Assembly: GCA_964631745.1 (NCBI GenBank)
Contig: CAZVWV010000115.1
Coordinates: 1-13,239, forward strand
Direction: 5' to 3'
Source: CAZVWV01 sp964631745
Lineage (GTDB): Bacteria; Bdellovibrionota_C; UBA2361; JBGSMV01
DNA length: 13,239 nt
Position 1 is the first letter of the stretch; each line of letters begins with the position of its first letter. Shown here piece by piece: positions 13,106-13,239 of this stretch. Below the pieces are notes generated by a model. It saw only the letters and a list, made by a program, of their open reading frames with translations. It did no database searches and was not told where the DNA came from. The position numbers and the translations under genes were made by a program.

Positions 13106-13239
13106 GGCAGTTGGGAATAAATTTCGTACTTGCTCAAAATCCCCGGGCAAAAGGCAAGTGCGGCGCAAACAAAGTACGAATATTATGTAGCGCCGACGAC
13201 TCGTCCAATGCCACTTAGCTTAAGTGCGCAATAAGCGGC
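13106..13239. other. non-coding tail with overlapping inverted repeats
   Basis: After yggS no supported gene is seen to the window edge. Three perfect inverted repeats overlap: A, TTCGTACTT (13123-13131) with AAGTACGAA (13172-13180); B, ACTTGC (13128-13133) with GCAAGT (13154-13159); C, CGGCGC (13161-13166) with GCGCCG (13190-13195). A and B share bases and exclude each other, and C interlocks with A. A fourth hairpin CACTTA-GCT-TAAGTG is at 13212-13226. None is followed by a U-run, so these are not standard terminators. Confidence 0.5.
13189..13226. repeat. partial second copy of the 1563 element
   Basis: AGCGCCGACGAC (13189-13200) is identical to 1563-1574. TCGTC and, shortly after, TGCCAC follow in both copies, with one base missing before TCGTC and a shorter spacer here. 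A small hairpin (13212-13226) comes next in place of the 1587-1601 hairpin. The match is short and could be coincidence. Confidence 0.3.

Noticed and set aside
13123..13239. Integron attC site
   Set aside because: The paired inverted repeats suggested it, but no RYYYAAC/GTTRRRY boxes were found and there is no integrase or cassette-like array.

Overview
The window is a bacterial chromosomal segment of moderate GC with housekeeping and catabolic genes on both strands, plus one accessory patch at the left end. The organism is probably a Gram-negative heterotroph. The HNH remnant at the left edge resembles the DUF222-like HNH proteins common in delta-proteobacterial lineages such as Bdellovibrionota. 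The bTHX ribosomal protein, the COG3178-type kinase, the GalE-like threonine dehydrogenase and the CBS-containing IMP dehydrogenase fit such a lineage or a neighbouring candidate phylum. This placement is inference from remembered family features, with no rRNA or tRNA to support it.

Left, accessory part (1-2250): a decayed HNH-endonuclease fragment (+) runs directly into a truncated GNAT acetyltransferase fragment (-), giving a rearrangement junction near 275-285. A SAM-dependent methyltransferase (-) follows. Next is a 366-base non-coding stretch rich in hairpins. It ends in a well-formed promoter/operator for a CopG/RHH antitoxin - RelE/ParE toxin pair that looks leaderless.

Middle (2298-8374): a COG3178-type sugar/aminoglycoside kinase (-) is divergent from a 43-codon gene for ribosomal protein bTHX. 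An SDR oxidoreductase and an MFS transporter broken by a frameshift come next. A two-gene threonine degradation operon follows: GalE-like L-threonine 3-dehydrogenase, then 2-amino-3-ketobutyrate CoA ligase (threonine to glycine plus acetyl-CoA). A perfect 26-base dyad lies upstream of it. A small CBS-pair protein (-) converges on kbl with three bases between them.

Right (8496-13239): a hotdog thioesterase (-) is divergent from an enoyl-CoA hydratase/isomerase that retains only one of the two classic catalytic glutamates. Then comes guaB (IMP dehydrogenase), with a near-consensus promoter and probably a TTG start. A tight operon follows: an unrecognised ~136-residue protein, maf and yggS. The window ends in a 134-base non-coding stretch with overlapping, partly exclusive inverted repeats. 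One short motif there resembles part of the hairpin-rich region at 1563-1592.

No rRNA, tRNA, CRISPR array, complete insertion sequence or prophage was seen. Nothing amounts to a clearly new multi-gene system. The best leads are the repeat/hairpin elements, the toxin-antitoxin operator, the unknown gene ahead of maf and the dyad ahead of the threonine operon.
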